In this document: one piece after another, positions 44,836-57,374 of the stretch
How positions within the stretch are numbered: the first letter of the stretch is position 1
How the letters are laid out: each line of letters starts with the position of its first letter
Assembly: GCA_963678675.1 (NCBI GenBank)
Contig: OY783198.1
Location: 26,274,684-26,338,683 of the forward strand
Direction: 5' to 3'
DNA from: Xiphydria camelus
Taxonomy: Eukaryota > Arthropoda > Insecta > Hymenoptera > Xiphydriidae
DNA: 64,000 nt
Notes under the pieces: model-generated
Seen by the model: only the letters and a program-made list of their open reading frames with translations
Databases searched by the model: none
What the model was told of the DNA's origin: nothing
Translations under genes and position numbers: made by a program

Positions 44836-45157
44836 TCGAAAAAACCAATATGCAAAATTCAGATATGTCAGTGTCAATTATCCCCTCAGCGATAGCGCGA
44901 AAAAGTTATAAATATTTTATCTCGGGAGTGTTCGTCAAAAGGTGTACTATCTCGACGCTCCGATAAAAGCGATCCCCGATCGTCGACGTCGTCGCGCACG
45001 TAAAATATCTCCTGACGAGAGCGAATTTCTTTTTTCCTCGTCATTTAACGTTCGCGATTGTCAACTTCCGACGCGACGCTTCGTTAATCCGACGGTAATT
45101 GGATCGTACGCACGGTCGGGCTCGCCTATTGCCACCGTCGCGCGTTGGCTCGTCTGT

Positions 45158-45383
45158 ACATTGAGACAAAAATGTACTCGATCGAAATAAACGTGCCTTT
45201 GGATAGTCCCAAGAGCGTATTTGTTCGATTTAAATGAATATTGATTCGATTCAAATAACATCTAATTGATTCGATAATCTAATATTTGCGTCCAACCGAT
45301 ATTCATTTAAATCGAATAAATATGCTCTTGGGACTTATCCAAATGCACGTTTATTTCGATCAAGTACATTTTTTTTCTCAGTC
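45158..45383. mobile_element. Hairpin MITE with ~85-bp arms
   Basis: Left arm GTACTCGATCGAAATAAACG ... CCCAAGAGCGTATTTGTTCG and right complement carry the same words with a few substitutions. Arms meet near 45245 and 45295. Non-coding. Confidence 0.8.
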
Positions 45384-46291
45384 TACGCACAGCGAACCGG
45401 AATTAAGACCGGCAATCACATGCACTAATAACCCGAGTATTAGACAGCTGCGAGGAGATCGATTACAATGAGAAAACAAACCGCTGTAGTCGAGATAATG
45501 CGTAATGACGGCACCGCACTGTACGCGTGCACGTAAGTGCGCGCACCCCCGCTTCCTATACGCGCTCGGCGCTCGCGCAGCGACCGTGGAATTACAGAGT
45601 TTCACCGAAACCGCAACCCCCGCGAATCGAAAAAGGAAGGGGTTGCCCCGTCATCTTACACACGACCGGTTGCGTGGGCACCGGGCTCGGAATCGGGGCT
45701 GCAATTACGTATCGCCGTTGTTCTACGTGAATGGGACCGCGGTCCGGATTCGGGGGTGGATACGCGTACGTCGTAGGGACCGCGGCTAATTGGCGGGAAT
45801 AACGAAGCGGAACGAACGGACAAATTGTAGGTGTCTCGAACGGCGAGGTCAAAAGTTCGGTGCGACGGATTATTAACGGGCGCATAAATCAGGGGTTGAT
45901 GGTGGTTGACGAATAACGGAAGGCAATGCGGTAACGGGGCACGTGTGCGTACGCGCGGTTACGGAAATTCGAAAAGTTCATTGCGGCGGATTCTTAAGGT
46001 TTCTCGAGCGTTACGCTAAGAATAGTGAGAAATGCTTGAAAATGATTGCATTCGGTAGATTGAAGTAAAAAAAAAATTCAGTTAAATTTTCAAGTCTTTT
46101 AAGAAGCTCGTTGCAAAGATTTTGGAGAAACGAAATAACACGTGTTCTTATGGGTCACAACTGACAAACCGATTATTTTGTCATTAAAAGTTTCGATTGT
46201 GAATAAAGGAAAAGTCTTCGCAGGGTTTCGCATCTTGAAAACACCGAGGACACGAATGACCCATGAGTCCGGTGTTGCAGGGTCAAATATC

Positions 46292-46551
46292 TCGCAGTAG
46301 GGCTACGCTCATTTCGTAACGGGAAACAATGTCCATGCCAAACTTATCACACTTTCAGACCAAATATCATTAAAGGTTTCTATAGTAACGAAATTATATA
46401 TTTTTGCATAAAAAAATCAGCATGAATTTTGTTACACAAAAATATATAATTTGGTTACCATAGAAACCTTTAATGATATTTGGTCTGAAAGTGTGATAAG
46501 TTTCGTATGGACATTGTTTCCCGTTACGAAATGAGCGTAGCCCTACTGCGA
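46292..46551. mobile_element. 260-bp hairpin with ~115-bp near-identical arms
   Basis: Arms 46292-46405 and 46438-46551 match almost completely: TCGCAGTAGGGCTACGCTCA ... AAATATCATTAAAGGTTTCT, with only a few mismatches. A 30-bp spacer separates them. Probably a MITE; no coding sequence. Confidence 0.85.
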
Positions 46552-47287
46552 CAAGTTTTGTGCGAGGTATGTCGGCCTCGCGCAACGTCCAGACTCGCCC
46601 CCGATCCGAATTTAGCGCGGGCGCTTCCGCATCGCGTCCGCAATCGCCCGGTACGGAAGTGTGCTCCGGCTTAAAAAATATAGTTAAGCGATGCCGCAAG
46701 CTCTCGCAGAGACGATCAGATAAGTCAGGTATGGGACAACGTCCAACCGCGAGCCAAACGATCCCCAGAGGTTCGGACCATGAGATTTTGGACGGAGTTC
46801 GTCATTTTGAAACTTTCGCCGAATACCCCAGCGCGAGCGTCGGAGGTCGACGGTTGCAGCGTTGATTGGCCGACGAAGGAGAACAGGGCAGATAGGCTAT
46901 CTTGGACTCTTCGCAGATAAGGCTTAATTAAACTCCTGTGGTGGGAGGTAGGGGCTTTTGGCTAAATAAAAACAGTTCGCTTGACCTACGAATTTTCAGT
47001 TTTTCCGCAACGACCGTTTCGCGCAGCTCGACACGACCGACGGCGCGTCCCTCCGTCGGCTGACGACGTTTAACGTGGTGGATTTCGGGGTCGAGCGTCA
47101 AGGAATTTTTTTTTCACCCGAGGAACGACCAAAGACACGTCCGTATTTCTGTTTGACGAATAATACTCGAAATTTGTCGGAAGTTTATTGGAGTGGAAGA
47201 TGGATCTGTGCTATTTTTTAATTCATTGAAAGTGTCGTGGCGAACTGAGAAGAGCTTCGATCTACGTGCAGTCTGAAGAGTGTTAAA
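46552..47287. other. Upstream region of the LAMP-like gene
   Basis: Should hold the promoter and 5' UTR of the gene starting at 47288. I could not identify a convincing TATA box or initiator by eye. Confidence 0.4.
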
Positions 47288-50200
47288 ATGCGCGGAAGAT
47301 TATCATTTTTTATATTGACGCTCCTCGGAGCGGGAGGTAAGTTTCGAATTTTTTTATACTCGTGAAGTACACCAGAGAGATAGTCGTAAAATATCATTTT
47401 GATATGTATCGAGGCGTATTCGTTTCACAAATTCTTTCCTCGTTATCGCTTTACGACGTTCCCTCGGGATTTCTTATTGTGGTTTGACTGTCGCTGTTTA
47501 TCAATTGCACGTAAGAGCGCTTTTACGAGGAGCGAGTATCGAAGTGCAGACGAAAGTTCGGCAGAACTTAAAACGGTCTTGATGGTGATAAGAGACTCTA
47601 AATGTTATACACGGGAGATTTCAAAGGAGTTTACACCTCCTCATTCTTAAACCTAGAAGTGAGTCACATTGTATTACAAATGCAAAGTCCGGAGATTTTG
47701 TCGTTATCCTATGCGTGATTATTTGAAACCTCGACATTCGATTTCAAGGTTGCGTCTATCAGCGCAGAGAAGCTTTATATAGTTTACACCAAAAATTCAG
47801 CCGTGAAGCTTATATTTATTTATCCTTCGCTTCATTTAATCGAATATAAAAGATATGAACTGTAGATTAAGACACGTGGTACCTCTTCGAGCGTGTAGAT
47901 TTCGAGAATTATACTTTATCGATCGCGATTAGAGCTCGCTTCTACTGGTCAATTTGAAACATTATACTAATCAGGCTATAAATAAAAAGTGACATCGTTA
48001 AGTTAACTTGACTAATAATATTAGCATTTTTCCTATTAGATTTACCAAAATAAATACGAATTTTTTTTATTTAGTGATTAGGAGTGCTGCGTTTGAAGGG
48101 CGGTTGACGGAACCCATCACCTCCTTAAGGGCGGATTCAGAGTTAAATAAAATATCACAGTTTGAGGATAAAAATGAATTATTTCATATAACAAACCCAG
48201 CGTCAGGAGCTGAAATTTTGTCGGAAGGGACGACGGAATCTGACGTCACGGAATCAACGTCAGAATCCGAAAGTACGGCGGAAGGATCAACTGACAACGA
48301 GTCTGGCACGACCGATTCAATTACTGAATCGGAAAGTACGTTGGAAGGATCAACAGAATCTGTGAAGACCGAATCAACGTCGGAGTCGGGAATCACTTCG
48401 GAAGGGACAACAGAATCCGATGTAACGGAATCCACGTCAGAATCAGAAAGTATATCGGAAGGAACAACGGAACCTGATGTAACGGAATCAACATCAGAAT
48501 CAGAAAATACATCAGAAGGAACAACAGAGTCTGGTATAACCGAATCAACATTGGAGTCGGAAAGCACGTCAGAAGGGACAACAGAATCCGATGTAACGGA
48601 ATCCACGTCAGAATCAGAAAGTACATCGGAAGATACGACGGAATCTGAAGCAACCGAATCAACGTCAGAATCAGAAATTACATCAGAAGGAACAACAGAG
48701 TCCGATGTAACGGAATCCACGTCAGAATCAGAAAGTACATCGGAAGGAACAACGGAGTCCGATGTAACGGAATCAACTTCAGAATCAGAAAGTACATCAG
48801 AAGGAACAACAGAGTCTGGTATAACGGAATCCACGTCAGAATCAGAAAGTACATCGGAAGGAACAACGGAATCCGATGTAACGGAATCAACGTCAGAATC
48901 AGAGAGTACATCGGAAGGAACAACGGAACCCGATGTAACGGAATCAACATCAGAATCAGAAAATACATCAGAAGGAACAACAGAGTCTGGTATAACCGAA
49001 TCAACATTGGAGTCGGAAAGCACGTCAGAAGGGACAACAGAATCCGATGTAACGGAATCCACGTCAGAATCAGAAAGTACATCGGAAGATACGACGGAAT
49101 CTGAAGCAACCGAATCAACATCGGAGTCGGAAAACACGTCAGAAGGGACAACAGAATCCGATGTAACGGAATCCACGTCAGAATCAGAAAGTACATCCGA
49201 AGGAACAACGGAGTCCGATGTAACGGAATCCACGTCAGAATCAGAAAGTACATCGGAAGGAACAACAGAGTCCGATGTAACGGAATCCACGTCAGAATCA
49301 GAAAGTACATCGGAAGGAACAACGGAATCCGATGTAACGGAATCAACGTCAGAATCAGAGAGTACATCGGAAGGAACAACGGAGTCCGATGTAACGGAAT
49401 CAACGTCAGAATCAGAAAGTACATCGAAAGGTACGACGGAATCTGAAGCAACCGAATCAACGTCAGAGCGGGAGACTACATCGGAATCAGTGCCTCCCGA
49501 GTCGGATCACAATTGGACCGTCATTGATCCCGATACTGGAGTACCCTGCATCGTTACACGAATGCAAGTTAGCCTGATCGTGAAATACACAAAAACTGAT
49601 GAAACGGTAAATATTTGTACTAGTAGCTATATCACATACTTTGGGGCTAAATTTCGTAGATATAGAATGACTATAGAAAAATAAAATTACTCTCACTCTC
49701 TATAAAACTTTTCCGAGTCTTTCAATCCGCTCGAATCAAATACCTACGTTAATAATTTTTATCTATTTATTTCTATTTAGACGGATTCCGCGTCACTGAC
49801 AATTCCACCGACCGCTGCATCAAACGGAATTTGCGAAGATAGCGACTCCTACCTGACTTTATCTTGGAAAGAAAAGTTATCAAGATACGCCAGAGCAGCA
49901 GAGAAAAATTCTGCGGAGAACAGTGTTACTTTCAAATTCTCCAACGACGGCTCCCTTTTCTTTCTAGATAGTATATATATGGCCATTTACCTCGATCCGA
50001 GGAATTTCCCAGATGCGGCAGGTATGCAAGCTTCATCTTCGACTTTTCGAATCGACGAAGTCCAACCCTATATCTAAATGTAATCATTTCCTCTCCCAGA
50101 CACCGTGCTAATCAGTAGTAGCACGAATCTCGGACTGTTTTCCGCCGCGGTAGATAACGGCATGTACGTCTGTGAGGAGGGAACAATTATCAGGAGCGAT

Positions 50201-50500
50201 GATGTTGACGTGTCCATGTCGGGTGTACAGCTGATTGCTTTCAATGGCAACGAAGATATTTCATCGAGACACGGTATTATTATTTTAATATTTCATAACT
50301 ATTCGATTCTCCTATATGCACTCGTGTAATCAATGAGAATTTTTTCATGCGCAGAGAAAAATTGCGTTGCACAAGCATCCGTAAATATCGCTGCCATAAT
50401 AGGGGGAGTAGCCGCAGGGGCAGTTCTGGTGATAATAATCGGTGGACTAATCATTCGGAGGCGGCGAAGTGGGACGACTCTGAAGACCGAACTTCCTTGA
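47288..50500 (+). CDS. LAMP-domain mucin-like type I membrane glycoprotein (macrosialin/CD68-like), 5 exons, 713 aa
   Basis: Exons 47288-47336, 48075-49606, 49781-50021, 50100-50273, 50355-50500; all introns GT-AG, phases agree, stop TGA 50498-50500. Exon 1 encodes MRGRLSFFILTLLGAG, a signal peptide core completed in exon 2. Residues 67-486 are 22 tandem Ser/Thr/Glu units (19 aa). Residues about 497-669 match the LAMP domain: four cysteines (C508, C545, C632, C669) at LAMP-like positions, FKFSNDGSLFFLDSIYMAIY, and VSMSGVQLIAF, corresponding to the FxVQAF segment of LAMP1. A hydrophobic helix (about 677-699) and tail RRRRSGTTLKTELP follow. LAMP and CD68 proteins line late endosomes and lysosomes and are densely O-glycosylated (family knowledge). 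One mucin domain plus one LAMP domain is the CD68 layout. The tail lacks the usual GYxxhydrophobic lysosomal signal, so a cell-surface location is possible. Confidence 0.85.
48224..49483 (+). repeat. 22 x 57-bp coding tandem repeat (19-aa Ser/Thr/Glu units)
   Basis: Consensus unit EGTTESDVTESTSESESTS. Unit 2 is 21 aa; the first three and last are most diverged. Variants (EPDV, ESGI with TLES, EDTTESEA) mark individual units. Units 5-8 and 13-16 carry the same variant order and are nearly identical in DNA, showing an 8-unit (456-bp) block duplication. The array has no stop codons in two minus-strand frames, producing long antisense frames that are not genes. Confidence 0.95.
49568..50363 (+). 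other. LAMP-type luminal domain, transmembrane junction excluded
   Basis: Encoded by the end of exon 2 through the first codons of exon 5. The pattern is a Cys pair, the WKEKLSRYARAAEKN segment, an F/Y-rich beta region, a second Cys pair, and then the helix. Intron phases are 0, 1 and 1 across the domain. The N-terminal Cys508 (49547-49549) lies just before this span. Confidence 0.7.
50387..50455 (+). other. Transmembrane helix of the LAMP-like protein
   Basis: Residues 677-699, IAAIIGGVAAGAVLVIIIGG and on, uninterrupted by charge, followed at once by RRRR (stop-transfer). Small-residue spacing (GGVAAGA) could allow helix packing, as in LAMP proteins. Confidence 0.85.
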
Positions 50501-52375
50501 GATCCTTGCCAAAATCGATGTATTTTATTAGAAAACTTTCAGCGATCGACACTAATGCTCTGAAGGTCAAAGTTTGCGCTTGATCGCTTCGCTTACGAGA
50601 ATGATCCATCCGCTCTTGCAATGAATATCGCAATGAGTGTTGTTAAAACGTCGATTCCAAAGCAATTCGTGCACATCTTGTAAATATGTCGCGTGAAACA
50701 TGATAATCGAATAGGACGAATGTGCGGTAAGGACGATATCATTTTACGATTACTATTTAATTTTTCATCGAACAATAGCTACGCGGCTGGTCGAAATTTC
50801 GAGCGCCACGTGCGAACAATTAGCGCGTACCTTTTGTAAATATACAGTTTGACATAGAAGCGAGAATCGCTGGTATTATACACTCGCGGCAAAAGAGTCG
50901 TCAACAAATAATTGTTGATCGTGGCACGGATATACCCGAACGTTGACGATAACATGACAGTATTTATATCGTGCCGAGGGTTGGACGAAATAGTTGACTG
51001 TGAATTTTTCGCGCTACCATACGCCTGTGTTACCTAAGATAAGATGTATACATATTATTCTACATTTAAACGAGAAACAGCAGAGAGAAACGCCGCACGT
51101 GTGACTTTCCTCGAACGTATCCCCCAGTCGTACGCGTTATTTCCGCCTTTCCCGGAAACCGTATCGACAAGAGTCCGCGCAGAGACGATCCTTGAAAATG
51201 AAAGAACCGCGGCTGGCTGCACCGCTCCAACGGGCCCACATATGGCGCTGGGAATGTAGTCTTTAATTATCCGGTATAACAAACAATTCGAGGCATCCCC
51301 ACTTTGTACTCGTTACGGATACGCCTACCCCCTCGTTATCCCGTTAGCCGCTAAACTCCGGCGTTTATCGCGTCATCTGTGCACGATCGTGTGAATCCGT
51401 CGCACCCTTCGGTAGCGCGGAAGGGTGCGGTTGCTCCGCTTCCGGAAATTCGAGCTCGCCCCCCGGAGGATCGGTCACAGTGCGATCGCTCCTCGATGAA
51501 TTTCCTCGGCGCGAGATGAATGTGCGAGCTGTACGTTGGAGATGACGGCGGGCAATTTTTTTCCCCGGATTACTTCTCGCCCTTCTCTCGCCCCTCTTTC
51601 GGTAAATTAATCAGGGAGGCGGACGTGGCGAGGGGTCATCCGCGCGTCGACCTCTTCGTCGGATGCAGAAATGTGGATGTACGTTGATACCCCCCGCGGT
51701 CCTCCCATCCGTTTGGCACCTGGATATCGTGTCATAGACCCACCCCCGCCCGCTCTCGGCAGATGTTGCCAGCCGTATCAATTAATAATGTCGAAGGAAT
51801 TCTCGTTTTCACGTCGCCCCGCAGCGCGAGATAAATATTCCACGGGGCGCGCGATAACTGCACGGCCGAGTTTTCATTGTGGGAACGGTACACGTCGACA
51901 GGACGCATCCCCTGGAATACCTCCTCGCCTCCGAAACACCCCCTCGTTCGCTCTGTCTCTCCTTCGACGCGCGAGAGTATCGCGCGTTCCACGAAAAACC
52001 CGTAAAACGTTATTACACGGGATGTTTTGCTCGCGCCCCATAAAACTTAATACCGTTTCGCGCCCGGACCTACGCACGGTCTACCGAACGCGCGGGGGAG
52101 CGGCATTTACGAAAGTCGATCGCGGTGCAAATACCGCACGAAGAGGCGTGCGATTCTCACGTGTGGTTCGCACAGTCGGCACTTCATGCTCGGCTAGTGT
52201 TTTCTCACAGTGCGAGCGGGCTACGCCCCCTATGTCCGTTTCGCTTCATCGGGTGTGGAAGCTGTAAAAACCAATTAGCAATTATCTTATCGGTCCCGAG
52301 AGCGCCGCGGTGCCCTTCCCACGGGATCGTGTGCCGATCGAAGGAGCGAAACTGCAGGTGCGACGTTGATTGTAC
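50501..52375. other. 3' flank of the LAMP-like gene, then intergenic DNA
   Basis: The first part holds the 3' UTR; I saw no canonical AATAAA soon after the stop. CpG-rich from about 51300. No further gene supported (the frame at 51671-52267 is featureless). Confidence 0.4.
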
Positions 52376-52587
52376 CACGGAAAAAAAATTAATCGTAGCG
52401 CTTACAAAGTTTGCGGTAATTTTCCGGACGAGCTCCAATTTTAATAAAAAATTACAGAAACGCTTGCAACTTCTACAAGCTTTATTATAATTTTTACTAA
52501 AATTGCATTTGCATTGGCAATAAATTGGTCTTGTCCCGAAATTTACCACAAACTTTGTAAATGCTACGATTTATTTATTTTTCCGTG
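52376..52587. mobile_element. MITE family A, copy 2
   Basis: CACGGAAAAAAAATTAATCG at left and GCTACGATTTATTTATTTTT then CCGTG at right. Shares GCAACTTCTACAAG and TTGTCCCGAAATTTACCACA with the copy at 13556. Confidence 0.85.
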
Positions 52588-55500
52588 TACGACGTGAGCG
52601 ATGCTCGTGGCAATACGAATATTTTTACCGCTCGAGAATTAATTTTTTGTTATAGTATACGTCTGCGAGTTCCGGAAGAGAGACGATTATTTAGAATTTG
52701 CTGCAATTCTACGCGATGGTTTTATGGCGGTGTCGTGTATTTTTATTATAACGCGTGGGACGGGGTTAAGGGGGGGGTCGAACGAGGCTCACGCGAGACA
52801 AAACCACGTCCATATGTTTGCACGTTTTCACGACTGTAGATGTTTAATGAGCGCGTCATATCGGCGTACACGCACCGGGGGATATCAATTTCGTCCATTC
52901 TTCGTCCATATGTCGCGCGTTCCTCCCGACGCGACGCATCCGGAAGTGCATGTTTCACGCACGAAAAGCGCGCGTTTACTTCCGATTAGCATCGCGTGCT
53001 TAATTAATATATTATATCCTCGAACAGGTGCGCGGGTCGTCCCGTCCGGGAATTCGGACGATATGGATGCGGGAGCCTCTCTTCGTATAACGCGCGTGGA
53101 AGAATCTTCGTGTTTGCAGGAATAATGTTTTTACTGATGTAAAAAAATGTTTAATCGTGGAAAAATACTCCAATTGATCATATATTTGAAAAGAAAAATT
53201 CCAAACGCATCGGTGTGCTCCTCGCAGTCGCTTGCAGCTGAACGGCTTCCGCTTCGAAGGATTTACACAGCGGTAAGGCGGGTTGCCCGTTCGCAGGCGC
53301 TGCTGCGCCGCTAATGACAATACGCGTTGCATCATCCTCAGACACGCGGTGCGCCCATCAACATTTGCCTTGGTAAGGGCGCGCGTGTCCGCTTTCAATT
53401 AATATCCTCATTCAACTCACCCCGCGAAAAAGCGACCATCCCCTCGGCAACTCCGACTTCTCGGCGCGCTCTTCATTGAACTTCTCGCCCTTCCTCAACG
53501 CCCAGCCGTAGTCAAGGTGCAGCAGCGCTTTCCCGGAACCTAGCCGCTACCTGGCCGGTTGCACCTCGGTTCGACGTCAGCTGTTCGAATTTATCCGGCA
53601 AGATGGCCCCGTCCTTTTAAAGTTTAAAGGTCCGGGGATCCCATTATACGTTTTATAGTTGGATCGGGGCCTTCTTTAAGGGGGCATAATGCACCGCGCC
53701 GTAAGGTGTGGTTGTCGGGAACACGTGGACTTCATGGGAAAGTGGGCAGGACGATTTTGAAGGTCCTTCGAAGGGGTGGCAAGTGTATTTTTCGGTGCTG
53801 CAAGGACGGGTGCACGGTTAGGGGGATTAATAACAGGTTTCCACGTTGGAAGCTCGACGTGTTCGCGGTCGGGGAGATTTCTCGCTATCTCGAAGTATCG
53901 CGAAATATAGTAACGGATTCGGAAAGTCACTTTCGATTCTGGAAGCCTTTCCAGATTTCTATCGTCGTCGGCCTCCCACAGCCGAACGTTCGCTCGGGCA
54001 CCCGATACATTTCAGTACTTTACGAGGGTCCCGGGTCGCGCGCGGGACGAGAGCACGCGCTCCCGAAGAACCGGCACGCGCCTCTCTCCGAATTCCACGA
54101 AACGATTTGTATTCGCTTAAGGACTGCGGCCTTTGTTTTCTCTCGGAAACCGAAGATCTACTTTCGAAGATGGAGAGTCCCTCGGTTCGGCTTCGTATGG
54201 ACTGTTCCTTTCGGAGAGTGTTTATCTTTTAGCCTCGTCCGCCACACCCATCCCTTTTTTCTCTCGTTTCCTCCTCGATTCTACTGTGTTCCAGCATCAT
54301 CTGGACTAATTTTATCTACAAATACAATGCTGCTACATATGTACGTGTATTATCATGTTCGTCTGTCCAAAATGATAAACTTATTTTCATTGAAATCTCA
54401 TCATGAAAAAGTAATCATTTTGTTTACACGAAATAATTAATAATTGGCTTATTAATATGACATCTGTCGGAAGAACGAACGAAATTGTACAACGATTTTA
54501 TAGTTTTACTTGAGAAGGAGCCGAGATACGAGTCTCAAATTTTCTTTAGGTACTTCAACAAAATTATAAAAAACTGTAAGACAGTAAATTCCCCTTTCAT
54601 CGATTCCACGATTAAGAATTTCGTTTCACGCGCAATAACAAATTGACTCGGTGGAATCCTGATCCTCCTCAATTTCTTCCGCATTTTCGACGAGGTGAGA
54701 AAAAGGCGGGAAGGGCGATCGCGTCACGCGTTCCCCGACGGGGTTCCGGGGACTTATCTACCGGCAAGGTCGTCAGGAGGGCCGATTCCGTTTGCCGGGG
54801 GTGAGACGCGATCGTTGCACACGCGCGAGAGACGAAACGAAGCGAACGCGCGCCGGAGCCGCGAAAGAGGGAGAGAGAGGAGACACGTGCACGCGCGCTC
54901 CTCAGGAATGCCGGCAGTCGTGGCGTCTTGGAAGTACGGGGACGCAGATGGGATTGTGTTTAATGAAGTCTGGCCGAGTTGCACCTGCCACTTTCGACCC
55001 ATCGAGACCTACGGCCGTTACAGCCTCGAGGGGCCCGCCAAGAAAGTGGCGGGAATCCGCAGAATCCGAAGGATATGGGACTTCTTTCCGGTAGATTCCG
55101 TCCCGATGATTCGTCGAGGGAATCATTCTAAAAGTGACGTCGAAGCAAATTGCTGCAGCTTTAGCTCGAATTTTTCGTAAAAAAAAAAAGAATATCCTTT
55201 AATTCTGTATTTCAACGAAAAGTGTCCTCTGTAGAATATTGATAAACAGTCGCCCAATTAAACAGTTTCAAGCGCTCCGTTGAAAATTTCTGTATACGCG
55301 CTGCATCTTAAGCGGTTTCATTTTCGACGGGCGATCGGCGTTACCGATCTCACGCCCCCGCGAACAGACCGCAGCGCGAAACCGTCGCCGCCGGGCGCGC
55401 GGGAACGATTAGTATAGAGCGCGCGGGCAAAATTTTCTCGATACAGCTGCCTCTCGTCTCGGCGGCGCTCGCTCCCGATCCTCCTTCGCCTCGATCGCCG

Positions 55501-55809
55501 AGCGCGATACGCGGAGGATCGATGAGAGGACCGGTAGTAGAAACCACGGGAGGAGGCGCGCGCGACGCGGAGGGGTGAGAACAGCTGTTCCTCCGGAGGA
55601 GAGCGGAGTCTCGCGAGGGACATTTAAAATTGCTCCTCCCCCCGACCACATCGCGCGAGAGAATTCGGTTCTCTCGCTAATTTCTTCTGTGGCGGATTTG
55701 AAGAAATTCGTGCAAAATTATTTGCCCTGTATTTATTCATTTTTTTCTTTCAGCCATATTTAAGTTGGAAAACGATATTTAGAGATGCAGCTACGTCATC
55801 GCGTTATAT
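52588..55809. other. Intergenic DNA, no gene supported
   Basis: Frames such as 53706-54440 (244 aa) and 54695-55180 have no domain, signal or splice logic I can recognise. No RNA gene seen. Confidence 0.35.
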
Positions 55810-56015
55810 CCCGTGAGGCTAAACTTACTCGTCAGGAAAGAGACTTCAAAAACAATTATCTCACATTACCCGTGAGCTTTTTTGAAGATTACTTTATTGA
55901 AGATTACATTATTATCTACAACAAAGTCTTATGTCGATGTAGGCCAAATGCTTATTGATAATGAAATAATAGTGATTCGATTTTTTTTTTCCGGCGATTA
56001 AGTTGAGCCTCATAT
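55810..56015. mobile_element. MITE family C, copy 4
   Basis: CGTGAGGCTAAACTTACTCG at left, GCGATTAAGTTGAGCCTCAT at right, with the shared TGTCGATGTAGGCCAAATGC interior. Confidence 0.85.
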
Positions 56016-57374
56016 GATATGACTATCTCTCTTGCACTCGTTGCTCGGCATAAGAGTGCGTCTTTCTAGTTTTTCAATGACGTCACAATCTTATGGAGAA
56101 AAACGCACTTATAACTCAGCGAATAATTATTTGTTTGAACTTTTTTTTTTTCATCTGTTATCGAATATATGTACAGATTAAAATCTGAATTGAACAATAT
56201 AAATATATATATATACACATATTTTTTTATGCAAAAATCGAATTTACCTCGCGAAGTCTACACCTCTCTCCGAATTACCTCGACGCAGGACGTCGACTGT
56301 TCAGCGCAACGGTACCGCGTTGAACCGTGAAATTGCGCAGTTCCTTGCCAAGAACTTTTATCGCGCCGGAACCCCTTGTTGGCGTTATTACCGCGAAGCA
56401 TGGGAAACCCGGGGGACGCTATCGGATTATGTCGGAGCGAACGCTCGACCCGATGACCGTGGCGAGGTGCGCGCGGATATACAATGTAGATATTCATACG
56501 AGTATCTCGCGTTAAACGTCGATTCCTCCGCGCGGTTCGAATAAACTCAATGCGGTAAACGGGTTCCCGTGAAATTATGTTTAAAAAAAATACGATTCTG
56601 TAATGTGGACTTATACGGGACTCATATCTTGAAAAATGAAAAATCTTACCGATTCTTCGGACATAAATATATATCGACATGCAAAATTCTCTCGTAGAAT
56701 TTACCATCAAATGAGCGCGTCATCGTGGAATGCAAGACAATCGGAACTCCCTGTACGTCTGCTGGAAGCCGTAACCGCAGGAAGTTGGGTCGCAAACCAC
56801 CCCCGGCGCCCTCCACTTTTTCCATTTCCTCTCCCGCGGCCGAGACGAGCGAGATAAGCGCGGTGCGCGCTGCTCGCGGTCGCCGGATCCCCGAAAAAAC
56901 CTCAAAATCTCGAGGGCATCTGCATATAGAGCGCCGCGACCGTTCCTCGGCAGCTGCGTCGGCGCGCGTCCGCTTCGGAAACCCCTTTTCTCCCCCAAAA
57001 GCGGCGGAAAGGGAGCGGGGGCGACACGCCAGGCGTCGCAGCCCCGTATACCGATTTCCGTAAAGTTTCGTGTAAATCCATCGGTCTCGGACGCAGATCC
57101 CTCGCGTCTCTTAAAAGGTCGGGCGATCGTGTCACGGTCCAGCGGTGCGTGGCTCGGGACGGCGCACAGAAGCACCCCGCGCGCGCGCGCGCGCAGCCCT
57201 TTCCGACGTTGGAATATTTCCAAAGACACGACGGGGTAATTCGAGCGAGATGGAGGGGAGAGGAGATGGGGCGACGAAGGAAGCGGGTCTCGCGAGGAGT
57301 GGTGTGTCGTTAGCTCGAGTATACGAGGACGAAAAGTTAGGAATTTTCGAAAATTCTTCGAATTTCTCCCCCCG
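56016..57374. other. Intergenic DNA, no gene supported
   Basis: AT-rich with a TA run at about 56204-56220, then CpG-rich to 57374 with a (CG)n run at about 57180-57194. No gene. Confidence 0.35.

Noticed and set aside
48184..49290. 368-codon minus-strand frame (VDSVTSDSVVPSDVLSD repeats)
   Set aside because: Mirror of the sense tandem repeat; the sense frame has a signal peptide, splice sites and a LAMP domain, the antisense has none.
53706..54440. 244-codon plus-strand frame
   Set aside because: No signal peptide, domain or repeat; composition resembles its surroundings and a second frame overlaps it.
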